Shown one piece after another: positions 1 to 11,499 of a DNA stretch of 64,000 nt. Position 1 is the first letter of the stretch. Each line of letters opens with the position of its first letter. The translations under genes were made by a program, and so were the position numbers. Location: positions 124,001 through 188,000 of the forward strand of contig WHVA01000029.1 of NCBI GenBank assembly GCA_015179125.1. Reading direction: 5' to 3'. Source of the DNA: Gautieria morchelliformis. Taxonomy: Eukaryota > Basidiomycota > Agaricomycetes > Gomphales > Gomphaceae. The notes under the pieces are model-generated. The model did not search any database. It was not told the DNA's origin and saw only the letters and a program-made list of their open reading frames with translations.

Positions 1-129
1 AAGTGAAGAACGAGGAAATAGCAAACACACCACACCTCATCATGGCTAAATTAGATTTGAGACGACAGCCCAAGAGCCAAGAGAAGAAGCATGAACCGAA
101 GAGTTCAGGGGGTTTTAAGATTCAGAAGA

Positions 130-1005
130 AGCCAAGCGACTGGTGATGGGTTCGAGACAAGGGAAGATGAGCCAGCAACGCCCTCTGATTTCGACAGTGA
201 CTGAGAATGGGGCCAAGCCTTCCTGAATACCCTGACCCTATATTTCATGATCTGTGGAGATGCATTCCCCTCAGTCTGCACCAGGATCAGTAACAAGCAC
301 TTCTACCGCTTCATCCATTGATAATGTGCCTACAGAGAATGCAAGCCACTGTAGCAAACTCAGAGCATACCACCTATCATCCTCATTGATTAGTGCATCC
401 AGTTGACAGACAACCCATCGAAACCTTCCCATTCAATCAGAACCAATTCACATGCAGGTATGTGACCACTCACATCCCTTGCATACCCTGCATCAAGGTA
501 GTCTTAACCATTCCCTTCTCATCTGCCGAGCACATCCTAAACTCAACATTCTCCACAAGTCTCCTGGAAACATATGCTTGGATGTCGCTGTCAATGAGAC
601 TCTCATCCATGGGTACATCATGTGAAACCAAACCACTGAGCACCTTTTGTATGTCTCTTCTTTCCAACTCAGGTGTAATGTATGTATCCAGCTTCCAATC
701 ATAAACCTCTCCAACCACTTTCAGAAATCTAGCGCCAGGCATTCATCGACCATATCAAAGACAATATACATGGCCTGGAAGCTGCTGATGATTGTTTTAA
801 GGTTGACATCAGGTCATCTTGACTTGGGTCTCGGTGTGGACCACAGGAAAGTACGCAACTCTGAACTTGTCACTGCACCTCAGTATTGACCTCGGTTCTA
901 GTCCAGGAAAGGTTGCCTTTGATGTGTTTAGCTGTTTATGATACTTTCCCGAGCAGCTTCCCCATGGTCGTCGCGGTGGCGGCGCTGAAAGATTATTTGG
1001 GATGG
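130..1005 (-). pseudogene. Degenerate NACHT-domain NTPase (basidiomycete NLR-like) fragment
   Basis: Minus-strand reading gives fragments typical of basidiomycete NACHT NTPases: a Walker-B-like IVFDMVDEC near 760, then the region around IQKVLSGLVSHDV and DIQAYVSRRLVEN, then a GM/FRW/VVCQLDAL junction and LLQWLAFSVGTLSMDEAVEVL. The GM-FRW junction is rebuilt by removing a 50-bp intron (donor GTGAGT near 471, acceptor AAG near 422). A frameshift between DEC and the next block (around 740) and an in-frame TGA after DPGAD (around 277) break the frame. The likely Walker A part is missing or unrecognisable. In this family the protein is a STAND-type signalling ATPase in cytoplasmic self/non-self or stress responses. 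Family assignment is fairly sure; the outer ends are approximate. Confidence 0.65.
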
Positions 1006-1498
1006 AGATCATGATATGAGTGCATCGATAATTCACTGGCCTTTACCAGCTAGACGCAAGCTTGACAAGGCCGAACTACGGCAAGAATTAGTGACTGCAA
1101 AGATGCATAGCTCGCCTCCCATTCTATTAGTTCAGATGTGGAATACCAAAGCGGCGATGGTACGTATATTCTTATCACGCTGTCTTCGCCTAGCAGTATT
1201 GAGTTGATGTAATCCCCACCGTGACTCCTCTATCCCCGTCATGTTCAGACCCGCACTTTCTAAGACAAAACACCAAATGTTGCCAATGGACTGTCTATAA
1301 TTGTTTCAGCAAGAAAAGTACACTACACTGGGAGCCGCCACAGAATCACTTACGCTATGCTGTACAGCGCACACAGCGGCCACACACAGAGGAGTCATAC
1401 TACGCCCAGGATTCTTCGACGCTCTGTGTAATCAGGTCGACAGCTCGCGCAGACCTGGACTTGATTGTGCACAGGAAGGGCTTTGGGTGGCTGAAGTG

Positions 1499-3631
1499 TC
1501 ATGAATGGAAGTGAACCCGATACCAAAGTGAGTGGGGGCGAATAAGGGCGCACCTGATAGTACCTGGAAGCCACTCAGCCTGCGCTGATGGCTCAAGTAT
1601 CTCCCCGGACTGTGAATCTCGAGCCTTCTCAATGGTAAATGTCGAAAGCGTCATGGCAATCGTGAGGAACAGTCCCTGTTCTGCGACGTGCTGGCCGGGA
1701 CATAGCCTAGGGGGGTGCGTCAACAAGACGGAGGTCGTGTAGAATATATATGTAGAATATGCGTACCTCCTTCCAAAACCAAACACGAGTTGCAGCGGGT
1801 CCGCTGCTGGCACATCCAGCACCTCGTCCTCCATGAATCGTTTGGGGCGAAATTCATCAGGGTCAGGGAAGAATCCAGGGTCATGCGTCATTCCCCTAGA
1901 AGCATAGAACTGAAGGGATGTAAACAGCAACTTGTAAAAGACTCCCTTACCAAATGTTTGGTATGATGAGTGAGCCAGCTGGGATCCGATAACCATTATA
2001 TTCATCGTCCTGTGAGCCTTCCAGTCGATGGGGCACCCCTTTAGATATCATGAAAACCCCCTTGAAGGGCAGCGTCTTCAGCGAACGAGCTCACCAGAAG
2101 GGGCCACGGGACCCCACCGCAGCACTTCTTTCATCACAGCATTAATGTACGGCAACGACGGTCGGTCAGCCACGGAAGGAAGTCGCTTGTTACCCACAAC
2201 GGCGTCGAGCTCGGCTTGTGCGGCGCGCTGAACTTCGGGATAGAGACACATTGCGAGGAAAAAGGTCGTGATCACGGCAACTATCTGAACCCGACAGTCA
2301 GTAAGGCTGGTGACGGCAGCACGAATTAACATACGGTATCTGCTCCGCCTACCAAGATACGATGAAGGCTTAGTCATGGAAAAAACAGAGACTCTTACCG
2401 CCCTGTAAGGATAGTGCAGTCCATTTCACTAAGGTCTCTGTCTCCGGAGTCAGATGACTTTCCAAGTGTGCAGATGTGAAGGATGGTATTGCCACGCCCT
2501 TGGCCTGCAGTTCTGCATCATTAATAACCGTTACAAATACCAAAAACAGAGAACGTTCCACTTGGTCCTTTGTGAAATTGTGTGCAATGTCAGCAACGGC
2601 AAATAAGTCCTCGCGCCACTTGGCAGCTAAACGATGGAACCCAGCGCCAGGAAACCACGTGGGAACATACTTCACTGGAATACCATAATCATCTGATGAA
2701 CTAACTATGAGCATATCGATGTGACGCACACCAAGGTATAAAATCGACAAAAAATGCTCCAGGCGTGACTGACGACGAAAATGCTGCAGTCGTCATTTCC
2801 ACGAGTGCTACCAACGGGTCTCTTTCGGTGTTAGACACAGTGTACCCATGTGAGATTTTCAGAGCGACAGCTCCGGAAGTGCTGGGTCAAACAAAAAATG
2901 AAAATTCGACTTGTGTACTGCAGGGGAATACGTGCGCACTGTCGAATGTGGTCTACAAAATGCTCTGGAGTTTTAAGCAGGCGGTTCAGAAAGTGTGCGT
3001 TTTCTTGCTCTTGTATGGGCCGAAACCTTTGAACGGATCGTGAGCTCAATACCTCATGCAGAAGTCGGCGCATTTGGCGGAAGCGTTCGTTGTAGGGTGT
3101 CATAGCCATTGTATGGTCCCAACCGGCCCTGCGGTCGAAAGGAACGCACGATGTGAGCTGACAATTGCATAATTCTGAAGCAGAGATTGTTACAGCTCTC
3201 CTCCCATAGCAAGATATGGCCTTCCAGAGTACTTGTGCGACCGTTTATGCAACAAATCGAACGCGGCTTCCGCAGAGTTGAGTACGATAATGGAGCGGCC
3301 AAAAATGGACAGCGACATTACGTTGCCTGCAAATTTATGATGTACATGGGCAGAATTGAAAGATGTGAGTCTACTTGCCATATATCTTTCTCCACCTTGT
3401 AAATGTCAGCCATTCCTTTTCCCTCGGGATATTGGAGATATTCCCAAGGAATGGCCAGCGTTCTGGGCCGAGTGGTGAGGGCAACTTCTCCCTCGAAGCT
3501 ACATACACCGTGACGGCCACCGCGAGGAGAGTCAGCATGATGGCGCGACCCGTCGTCAGAGAAAGAAATCCTCTAAGCAGAGGTAATCCAAAGATGTCGT
3601 TCAGCCACGCTAGAGCGGTGGCCGAAGTCAT
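1499..3631 (-). CDS. Cytochrome P450 monooxygenase, complete, 11 predicted exons
   Basis: Membrane-anchored haem monooxygenase using O2 and electrons from P450 reductase; substrate unknown. Exons: 3631-3379, 3326-3194, 3128-2940, 2881-2730, 2674-2562, 2504-2399, 2348-2335, 2284-2095, 2038-1951, 1895-1767, 1706-1499, giving 524 residues in one frame. Visible motifs: N-terminal hydrophobic anchor (about 20-50) followed by [17 protein letters not shown]-helix GGADT (316-320); K-helix EVLR (373-376); haem loop FGFGRRLCPG with Cys458. Start chosen at the ATG just before the membrane anchor; a longer in-frame ATG exists 26 codons upstream. Oddities: intron 1 is GC-AG (GCAAGT donor), exon 7 is only 14 nt, and the 57-bp intron 2561-2505 is a multiple of three without a stop, so it could be misread as coding. 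By overall pattern it resembles basidiomycete CYP5144/CYP5150-like enzymes; the subfamily is a guess. Confidence 0.88.
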
Positions 3632-4600
3632 AATTGTGATCGGAGTGCGATCAATGTGATCGAAGTTGGGGGAAGTTGTCAGTGCAGCGAGAATACTACA
3701 ACTTGTCAACTAGTTGTGTATGAAGACAACACGGTCTCTTAGATGTTTGAGAATCTGTTAGGATCTACTGCAAATAGAAACTCCGTCAATGGGCGTGGAA
3801 GCGAGCTGCGAGATTGATTAGCGCCGCTAGTATTGTCAGATCTATAATAACTTACTAAACTTCTTTACTCGTTGAAGGCAGCTAGTTACCGTTTCGTTGA
3901 TGCCGTGCCCTTCAATAGTATATGTACTACTACTCGGAATAGATTAAACCTTGCCCGACCTCCGATCAAGGGAGTCCGCGCATCGATCAGTTCTGATCCG
4001 AACGACATGAACATTCTCCCATATTGTAGATGCACCCGTAGCTTACATGCATGAGTTTTGACCGCCACTGGGGAATTTGTGGTGGGATCCTTCCCTGACA
4101 CACTGCAGCAAGGGGGCACTTATAGTAAGTACATGACGCACCTATTTTTCAGCGCTCAAGTTACTGATATGTACTGCAGGAGCAGATTTTCAGTAGTTCG
4201 CCTCTAGTTTGTCAACACCAAAGTCTAGTAGCCAAAATGTCCAATTCAGAAAGTTACATAAAACACTGATATTTGACTTCCAAGTTACTTATAATTGCAG
4301 CCATAAAGCACTTGTCGGAAAATCCCAAATTACCTGATCAGGCCTGTCGGCCTGATCCAGCCGTCGGTATCCTGACAGGGCCTGATCAAGCGCTGCAATT
4401 ACATGGCCAATCAATGTTTCCAGCTCCCTTAAGGTAGTACAACTCTGCCTTACACTACTCTCCATATTGTAATGTTATTTCCCATTGTAAAGCACGCAAA
4501 ATACTGAGTGTTTGACCAAGTGTCAATGTTTAGTCACACATCACAGACTAGCCTTGGCACTACCCACACAGAGGCATATTTCACCAGCATGCCCTTTATT
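3632..4600. other. Intergenic DNA upstream of the P450
   Basis: No gene recognised. It should hold the P450 promoter (reading leftwards), but no convincing TATA box stands out close to the start codon. It contains the inverted repeat listed at 4335-4388; the rest is moderately AT-rich unique-looking sequence. Confidence 0.5.
4335..4388. repeat. Imperfect inverted repeat (hairpin)
   Basis: TGATCAGGCCTGTC at 4335-4348 is mirrored by GACAGGGCCTGATCA at 4374-4388 with one extra base, leaving a loop of about 25 nt that holds further CCTGATC-like sequence. No recognised transposon end or gene is attached. Confidence 0.6.
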
Positions 4601-5110
4601 AATACTCATTGACTTGAGACTAAGTCACAACTTACATAAGATATATATATTAGGTAAATACTAAGTAATATTACAATAATACTAAAATCTATTGACAGGT
4701 GGGGTGCACATGCGCATGATGTTAAGTTTTCGGAGCAGACCTTGAGAGTTAACTTTGTGTTTGTCTGAGCTCTGTCAAACATGTAAGGAAATCTAACTAC
4801 GCTGGCCTGACTTAAATATCTTGAGAGCAAGCTTACTAATGTTCTAGTAGCTTCTAGCGCTTGTGTACTCCAACACATGAGATGTGCTGCAGCCTCACAT
4901 GTGTATGGAGGGAGGTATGTGGGCATCACATGTTGTGGTGGTGCTGTGAGGATGGAGGGGGAGGTGAGTGGTGCACATTGGGGTGGGCAGTTGCATCGCA
5001 TGCTGGGATTGTGGCACATGTGCATAGATAGAGGTGTAATGGCATATGTATGCATATGCATACAGGTGGAGGTGGAGGCAAGTAGGGAGGTGTACATGTG
5101 TTCATGTGTG

Positions 5111-5365
5111 GTGTACATGGAGGTGGTGTACATGGAGGTGGTGTATGTGGAGGTGGTGTATGTGGAGGTGGTGTATGTGGAGGTGGTGTATGTGGAGGTG
5201 GTGTATGTGGAGGTGGTGTATGTGGAGGTGGTGTATGTGGAGGTGGTGTATGTGGAGGTGGTGTATGTGGAGGTGGTGTACGTGGAGGTGGTGTACGTGG
5301 AGGTGGTGTATGTGGAGGTGGTGTACGTGGAGGTGGTGTATGTGGAGGTGGTGTATGTGAAGGTG
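5111..5365. repeat. 15-bp minisatellite, 17 tandem copies
   Basis: Unit GTGTATGTGGAGGTG repeated head to tail, with the variants GTGTAC and GTGTACATGG in the first and later units. Because the unit is a multiple of three, long open frames appear on both strands (VYVEV on plus, TTSTY on minus). I see no splice or start context that supports a real protein and treat this as a non-coding minisatellite. G-rich, TG/CA-biased sequence continues on both sides (about 4900-5560). Confidence 0.85.
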
Positions 5366-5587
5366 GTGTTGTCATTGTCATCCATGTGCATGCTGGGGTG
5401 TATGGAGGTGGTGCAGGTGAAGGCTGGGGGTGGAAGTGGCAGTGTCATCGTGTGCATATGCAGTAAGTGTGGAGGTTGTTGGGGGTGGAGGTGACCATGT
5501 TGTCATCATCACACATGCATGTGGGGGTGTATGTAGGTGGTGCACATGGATATCATCAGGTGGAGGGGGAGGGTTGTGGCTGGAGTC

Positions 5588-6025
5588 TGTAAGGGCAACC
5601 CACATGCATTGCAGGGATCACACAATCACATGAGCTGACAGAGGGGAAATTCAAAGTATATACATAAATAGGCAGAATACACAATAAAAGGGATTCTCGC
5701 CTGACAGAGGGGAAATCTGGAGAGAAAAGTATAAGGATCCCTACTGCCAGTGTGCCTACATTACATTACACTCAACCACAGTCAGGGGCATCACTCGGTA
5801 CTCACCAGTGACCCTGCCTTCCCCTGGCCTCCCTGACCCCTAGATGCTGTGTACTATGTGAGACACTTCACTTCTGATGTTGTTCCAAAAGTGGAAGTAT
5901 GGAAGTAGAGTAAAGGCGGAGAAGTGAGTGGAGCTGGCAGAAGTGCTTCTGGAAGTGGAAGCAGAAATCAGAGCAAGTGGAAATTGGAGCAGTGTCAGAA
6001 CTGGAAAAGGAGGTGTCCCCTGATA
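5588..6025 (-). repeat. Diverged solo LTR of gypsy family A
   Basis: Starts TGTAAGGGCAACCC and keeps the same order of landmarks as the LTRs at 18434-18915: two copies of a CTGACA(G/A)(A/G)GGGGAAAT motif, an AGAGAAAAGT block, a block of GGAAGTGGAAG-type repeats, and an end reading GGTGTCCCCTGATA. It is shorter and much more diverged than the other copies, the terminal CA is now TA, and no target duplication remains, so this is an old insertion. Confidence 0.8.
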
Positions 6026-6260
6026 TCGGCCAGACTTGAAGAACAACATCATACAGTGGATCCAGGCCTGATCCAACTGGAAGAGGTCTTCACAAAAAAA
6101 ATACAAGGCAATGGTATTGAGGAAGGCTTGCCCTTGTTGAAGTCAAATGGAGTTCCTGGCTTGATCCTTATGTGACTGGGCCTCAATTCTGGTCTCCCAA
6201 CAGCTTCTAACTTCCAAGCCCCTCAGACTCCTCACTGTGCACTTCTTCTCTTCTCAGTGA

Positions 6261-6668
6261 TGTCAGGGGGACCCACTCCTGATGGTATTTCTGGCCTCAG
6301 CTTCAATCCCGACCTGAGGTCTGGAACCGACCCGAGCACCTTCCGAGGGCCAAGCTGAGTTCTTGAACCTTCAGCTTCAGCAACCATCCCACAGTGGTGC
6401 CAAGGTTGTGGGTTGAGTCATGTGCGTTAGGTGAGTGCCGTGGAGGTTACAGACTTGTGTCAGGAGTGGAGGGGGTGTCCCTGACTTTGATCAGGGGCAT
6501 GAAGTCTATAGGTAGTGTGCTGGTAGTGAACATCCTTAGCTTCTCCTCTTTGGATCCTCCTCTACCAGGTGAGTTGTATGTCATGTAGATAGCTCTTAAT
6601 CATACTTATTTAGATCCTCCTCTACCAGACCGCATGACTTCTGCTGTCTAGGGAGAGTTTCCCTTACA
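6261..6668 (+). repeat. Solo LTR of gypsy family B
   Basis: Runs from TGTCAGGGGGACCC to GTTTCCCTTACA and is the reverse complement of the LTR-like block at 42419-42821 next to the decayed gypsy B element. Shared landmarks include CTTCTCCTCTTTGGATCCTC, the two CCTCCTCTACCAG copies and GGGAGAGTT. Flanks AGTGA (left) and GGTGA (right) match at 4 of 5 bases, consistent with a slightly decayed 5-bp target duplication. No internal element is present, as expected for LTR-LTR recombination. Confidence 0.8.
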
Positions 6669-6864
6669 GGTGAGATGTCTGTTAGCCTGTTGTCTAACTT
6701 TGCCAAAATAGTGTTTCTATCACATTGGCCTTCATCTGGCTAGTCCACACTCTATATTCTGAATACACTGGGATGATCCATCTCAGAAATTCTCTAATAG
6801 TGGCTGTCAGGTCATTGCATACTTTGGAAATGTAAGAATTACATGCTGGAAACACTACAAGGAA

Positions 6865-9800
6865 CTAGTTACAATTTCCAAAACGTAAGAACATATCACT
6901 ATCAATTAGGTCATTCAGATAGAACCTAGGTCTTGTATCAAATGTAGGAATCATATGGCAAGCTCTGACAATATATTTAAGCAAGACAAACCCATAGTCT
7001 TTCTCCTCATAAATATGGCAATTCTTCCAGAGGGTATGTGGTGTCCATTTGCTAGGTTTTAACCGTCGAATCACTGCAATATCTTGGGGTCCAGTGTTTA
7101 GATGGCACCTGAACATAAAGTGCAACTGTCCACAGCTAACTGGCTCAGTGTTGATGATAATATAATCATAGCAAGGCTTGTTATGGAAGGATGGGTTACA
7201 GCGTGCAATGTCTTGAAGAATAGACCAGTCCTCTAGAGATTGATAGGAAATGTAAATGCATTTGTAAGGGGTTATCTAGCTTTGCAATTAGTTCCTATTT
7301 AAGATAAACCAGTTATATCATACCTTCATTGGCATACTATCTAGATTGCCTTCTGGGAAGATATGCCGAAGAAAACCAAGCAGGTTCTTGTGAAAGTTTT
7401 GAAAAACCATGTTGCCTTTGTTACTTTCCTTGAGTTTCGTACCTGTGGTATGCTTTTCAGGAGACCCAAGCTTCCAATGTCCTTGAGGTTGAGCAGCTTG
7501 GGTATTATGCTGAGCCTTCTTCTCTTCTTCAGCTTCAGCATTCCTATCTTTGAGTTCTTTCTCATATGCATCAATAGCCATTCCAATGTGTGCAATCGCC
7601 TCTTGATTTTCATCAATCCTTGTCATCTAGTAAAATAGCTAAGTCAATTTTATAATATGAGAGCCGTGTTATTCTATCAAAAAGACTTACTTGCTCTTCA
7701 ACTTTCTTAAATTTAGTTAAATGGTATGCCTGCTTGACCTCCTGTTGGAAACCTTCCCCGACCAGGGTATCGTAGTTGATTGTTGAACCTTTATGGATGA
7801 TATCATATGTAAGATGTACCAGTGCATGTTGCTTAGAGAAATTGAAAACTTTCCCATAAAGTTCTTGTACCTCCTATAATATTTGAAATCAGGATTCAGA
7901 GTAATCAGTATTATATGAGAAATGATACTTTGCAGTAGTCTTTATATTCTTGGAGGTATTCTTGCAACTTATTAAGCTGAAGCTCTGATATCATATGGAA
8001 ACCTGCAATTAGCCGAATGCATGCATATGCTCATAGGCAGTGAATGAGAGGTGAATTATCTGGAAGGAGTTGAAAAATGCATGGAAGGAGCACTAATTCA
8101 AATGATAATATCATAAACTATCCCCTCTAGAAATATCAAGCCTCACTTTTAAAGCATCAAAATAGCTCTGACCATCAGAGAACTCCATTGTTGTTATTGA
8201 CTGAAAGTGATTCAGATTAGGCCATGAAGGTACCATGTTCATACTAATGCAATGAATTAGTAAACTTATAAGTTTCTCATTTTAATTATGATATACTTCT
8301 GTGAGTATTTGCCCTTCTTTGCTAAATCTTCCAAGACCTCAATTGTAAGTGGGAAGAGATGTTTCCCAAACTTGCCAGAATCATCATTATGTAGAAGATC
8401 ATATGAGTGTGCAATATATGGATCAGAGTTAGCTATGAACCAAAATGTGTTCTAAGTGCATTGCATATTAGTATAGTTATCAAAATATAAAATAAGAATC
8501 CTTTACGAGAACTTTATGTAGTCCATTTTTCTTCAGGATATCCTCTGATGCTGCTTTAGTGTGGGCATTTATAGCTTGCTTGTAAACACTTTGCATGGTT
8601 TTGGTAGTCTGAAGGGTGAATGACTTGGTCACTAAATGGAGCTGGTGTTTGTGAACAAGACACCGAGTGCATGGATAATCAGCCAAAGCTGCCCGCGTTC
8701 CACAAGCACATGCTGCCTCTTCCATGTCAAGAGATTGGATGGCAATGCCTGGAAAGAAAACATGATGTATCTCATCACCACATTTGACTGCTTCACCTTC
8801 CTGTGAGATATGTTCAAGAGACCTGAGCATCTTTTGAAGGATCTTATGATAAATATCCCGTTTGAAGCGGCCAAATGCTACCTTCTACTTTTGTGTACGG
8901 TCATCAGGATCACCTGGATCTACAATCTATATAATATAAAGTGTTATAGTATCTTAAGTAACAATCAAATAATACACACCCTTGGCATATAGCCAATAAG
9001 TACAGCTCCTCTATTTCCAGACCCATTTTGGATTGCTCTAGGAAGGAACCCAGGTCGAAGCAAGATTGGATGCATTGTAACTGTGCTTGAAACTTTGCCC
9101 TTATCTAGCCACAGATGAAGTGGGAGGAAACAATGTGGAAGATAAGGATAGTATGGGAGTTGCTCCTTCCATATACTTTAATAATAAATTCCAGTATATC
9201 AGATAGACCAAGACATACTTGAATATCCCACCAAGTTTGTCCAGTATTTATTTCATCAAAAATCTGAGTGATCCCCCCATTTGCATGCAAAAACTTCTTT
9301 ACAGGATAGAGGATGAGTGATGAGGATAGAGAGGGATCTGTTACAAGATCACGGATCCAACTTCCATGGATCTCGAAACTGAAAATTAAAGGTGTATTCA
9401 ATACCCTCATATATTGCAGTAATGCTATCTTTCTGGAACTTTGAAAAAGGCATTCATATCTAGTATCCAATATCAAAGTGATAACACCTACTGGAACAAA
9501 ATACTTCCTTGCAAAGCCCGTAGTATCATAAGGAAGGTCCCAAAATATAAATTCTGGTTCAAGTATGCCACTATGAGGATGATGCCTGAGCTCGATGAAT
9601 GTTGTTGAAGCAGGGGGGTAGGGCTGTGGTGCAGCTTTATGGGTTGTCTGATCTGAATCAGTTTCATCCATAGAATCTTCAGACTCCACAGATACTGAGC
9701 CCTCAGATTCCACTGAGACCGTGTCAGGTTGCTCGCCCAGATGTGCTGCCATCACTGAGACAAGAGAACATGTAAGAAGTTAATTATAGTGTCAATGGTA

Positions 9801-10281
9801 CTTACTTTTGTCTGTCATATATTGTTCATCTGAATTCAAGTCCACATTGGCAGGCAGCCGATTATCAGACTCTGCAACCCTGTAACTAACATGTTGAGTC
9901 CTATTATATAATGCATAGTTGACGACGGTCATCCAAGTCCCATAAGAATTAACATCAAGCACTGCATCAATGGTGAGCCCATTAATCATACATTAGGCTC
10001 TATTGACCTGAACACACACCTTGCCTCTGATTCTGAATCTGTTTCTCAGCGCGCCAACGTTCAGCAGCCTCTAAACTCCGCTTGTTGCATTTGCACCCAG
10101 CTGCATGCTGCGTAAAGCCTCGGATATGGTGGTAAGTATTGCAATAGCTGCACCAGTATTCACGTCCTGTCTCGCTGAGTGCATGGTGTTCAGGCATGAT
10201 AGAGAGGTGATCCGAGGGACCGAGTCCGTTGCTTATTTGAGCGCTGAGTCTAGAGACGCTCGTTGTAGTGTGACCAGTCAA
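6865..10281 (-). CDS. Plavaka-type (CACTA/EnSpm-related) DNA transposase, multi-exon
   Basis: Catalyses cut-and-paste transposition in the nucleus. Minus-strand exons in order: Cys/His finger CSYCNTYHHIRGFTQHAAGC (about 10150); acidic segment then IELRHHPHSGI (about 9590); LHLWLDKGKVSSTVTMHP and RAIQNGSGNRGAVLIGYMPR (about 9000-9120); VKCGDEIHHVFFPGIAIQSL with ADYPCTRCLVHKHQLH (about 8640-8790); SDPYIAHSYDLLHNDDSGKF (about 8400); NLNHFQSITTMEFSDGQSYF (about 8190); STINYDTLVGEGFQQEVKQA (about 7740-7790); HWKLGSP (about 7470); C-terminus PSKWTPHTLWKNCHIYEEKD (about 7020). These blocks follow the order known for basidiomycete Plavaka transposases. Short introns separate them and no stop clearly breaks the visible blocks, so it could be largely intact; exact exon ends and the transposon termini were not resolved. 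Confidence 0.7.
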
Positions 10282-10308
10282 GCTTCAATGCTGGGCCTCT
10301 CGCAGGGG

Positions 10309-11332
10309 TCAAGGAATCGAACTGGTTTTGTGTGGGAGGGGAGACGACGGTCGAGTTTGAGGGGTCGAGTATAGAAGGAGGGAGGACAACGGGATCAATG
10401 AGGTTATCTGTAGGGATTGTTTTGGGGTTTGTGAGGTTGAGGGGGTACACCGTGTTGCCCTGAATGACGGATTAAGCTCTGGGTCAAGGTATATGTTGGA
10501 TGATAGACGAACCACAGGGTCAGTGATGACTGGTTGTGGTTCTACGGAAGTCTGAGATGGACCAAAACCAGAGTAGAACACGTTGAGGAGGTCAGTCACG
10601 AGTGACGTACCCCACAGCGCATCGAGGCTACCCAGGTCATACGGGATGGATGCTTTGCGCGCAACGGCTAGGCCGGGTGCATTTAGCGTATCAAGCGTGA
10701 GGAGGTCAGAATACGGCATGCTCCCTTTGTGTGGGAGGTCGCCGTTGCTTCTGTCGTCGACTTCCAGCACGGAGAACATGTCGGCAACTTGCCCCGTCCT
10801 GTATTCATCGAACATATCATCGCCATCAGTTACCAGCATACAAAAACAAAAATCTGGCCCACCAAGACCCCCTTCGCCCCTCCCACTCGCTCGAATTCGG
10901 GTTTCCATTCCCATTCCCATTCCCACCACTCCCATCCCACCCCGACTCCGAGCTCACACTCCCACTCCCACTCGTAATGCTCAGAACACTTGCAACACTG
11001 GTGATACTTGCAATACTCCCAAACCCCGACGAGTACCCCATATACAACGTCTCCGCGTCTGTGTCGTCATCTATCGCTTCGCCCACGCCCCGCACACCAG
11101 TCAAACCCGAGCCATTCCTCACAGACTCGGCGCCCGGACTGCCATTTGATACAGATTCTGAGGCCCCAGAGCCAGAGCCAGATGCAGCGACACTTGCATT
11201 CCCAAACGAATATCCCTCGGCAGGGAGAGGCCCTGGACCAGGCTGCGGTAGCGGGCACGGGGGGAATGCATATGGCGGGTGGGGGATGGCGTGGGTGTGG
11301 GCGTGAGGCAATGTGATTGTGGTCCCGTGCAT
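10309..11332 (-). CDS. Ser/Gly-rich hypothetical coding sequence
   Basis: Two overlapping minus-strand open stretches (11332-10826 and 10935-10309). The first is rich in Ser, Gly, Pro and Asn with short repeats (SGSGSG, GNGNGNGN). The second contains more ordinary sequence such as DMFDEYRTGQVADMFSVLEV. They probably belong to one intron-containing gene, but I recognise no domain and cannot fix the start. It abuts the 5' end of the Plavaka transposase on the same strand, so it might instead be an N-terminal or accessory part of that element. Confidence 0.3.
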
Positions 11333-11499
11333 GGAATTGGGTTGCGAGGTAGGCTGAGCGTGCAGGAATGTCGCGTTACCTTGTTTTGCCTTAAGGGGTT
11401 GAAGGAGCGATTGTCAGCCCCTGAGTCGGTTTTCGGTCCGAGCGTCAATTACACATTTCTGGTGAGCTTTGAGATACGTGAAGCCTCCAGACACGTTGT

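Noticed and set aside
5111-5365. Regular repeats as a possible CRISPR array
   Set aside because: Units are head to tail with no spacers, in a clearly eukaryotic genome; this is a minisatellite.
4606-5494. Long open frames over the minisatellite (up to 283 codons on minus and 205 on plus)
   Set aside because: They exist because the repeat unit is 15 bp and stop-free in several frames; composition is pure repeat and no domain or splice context supports them.
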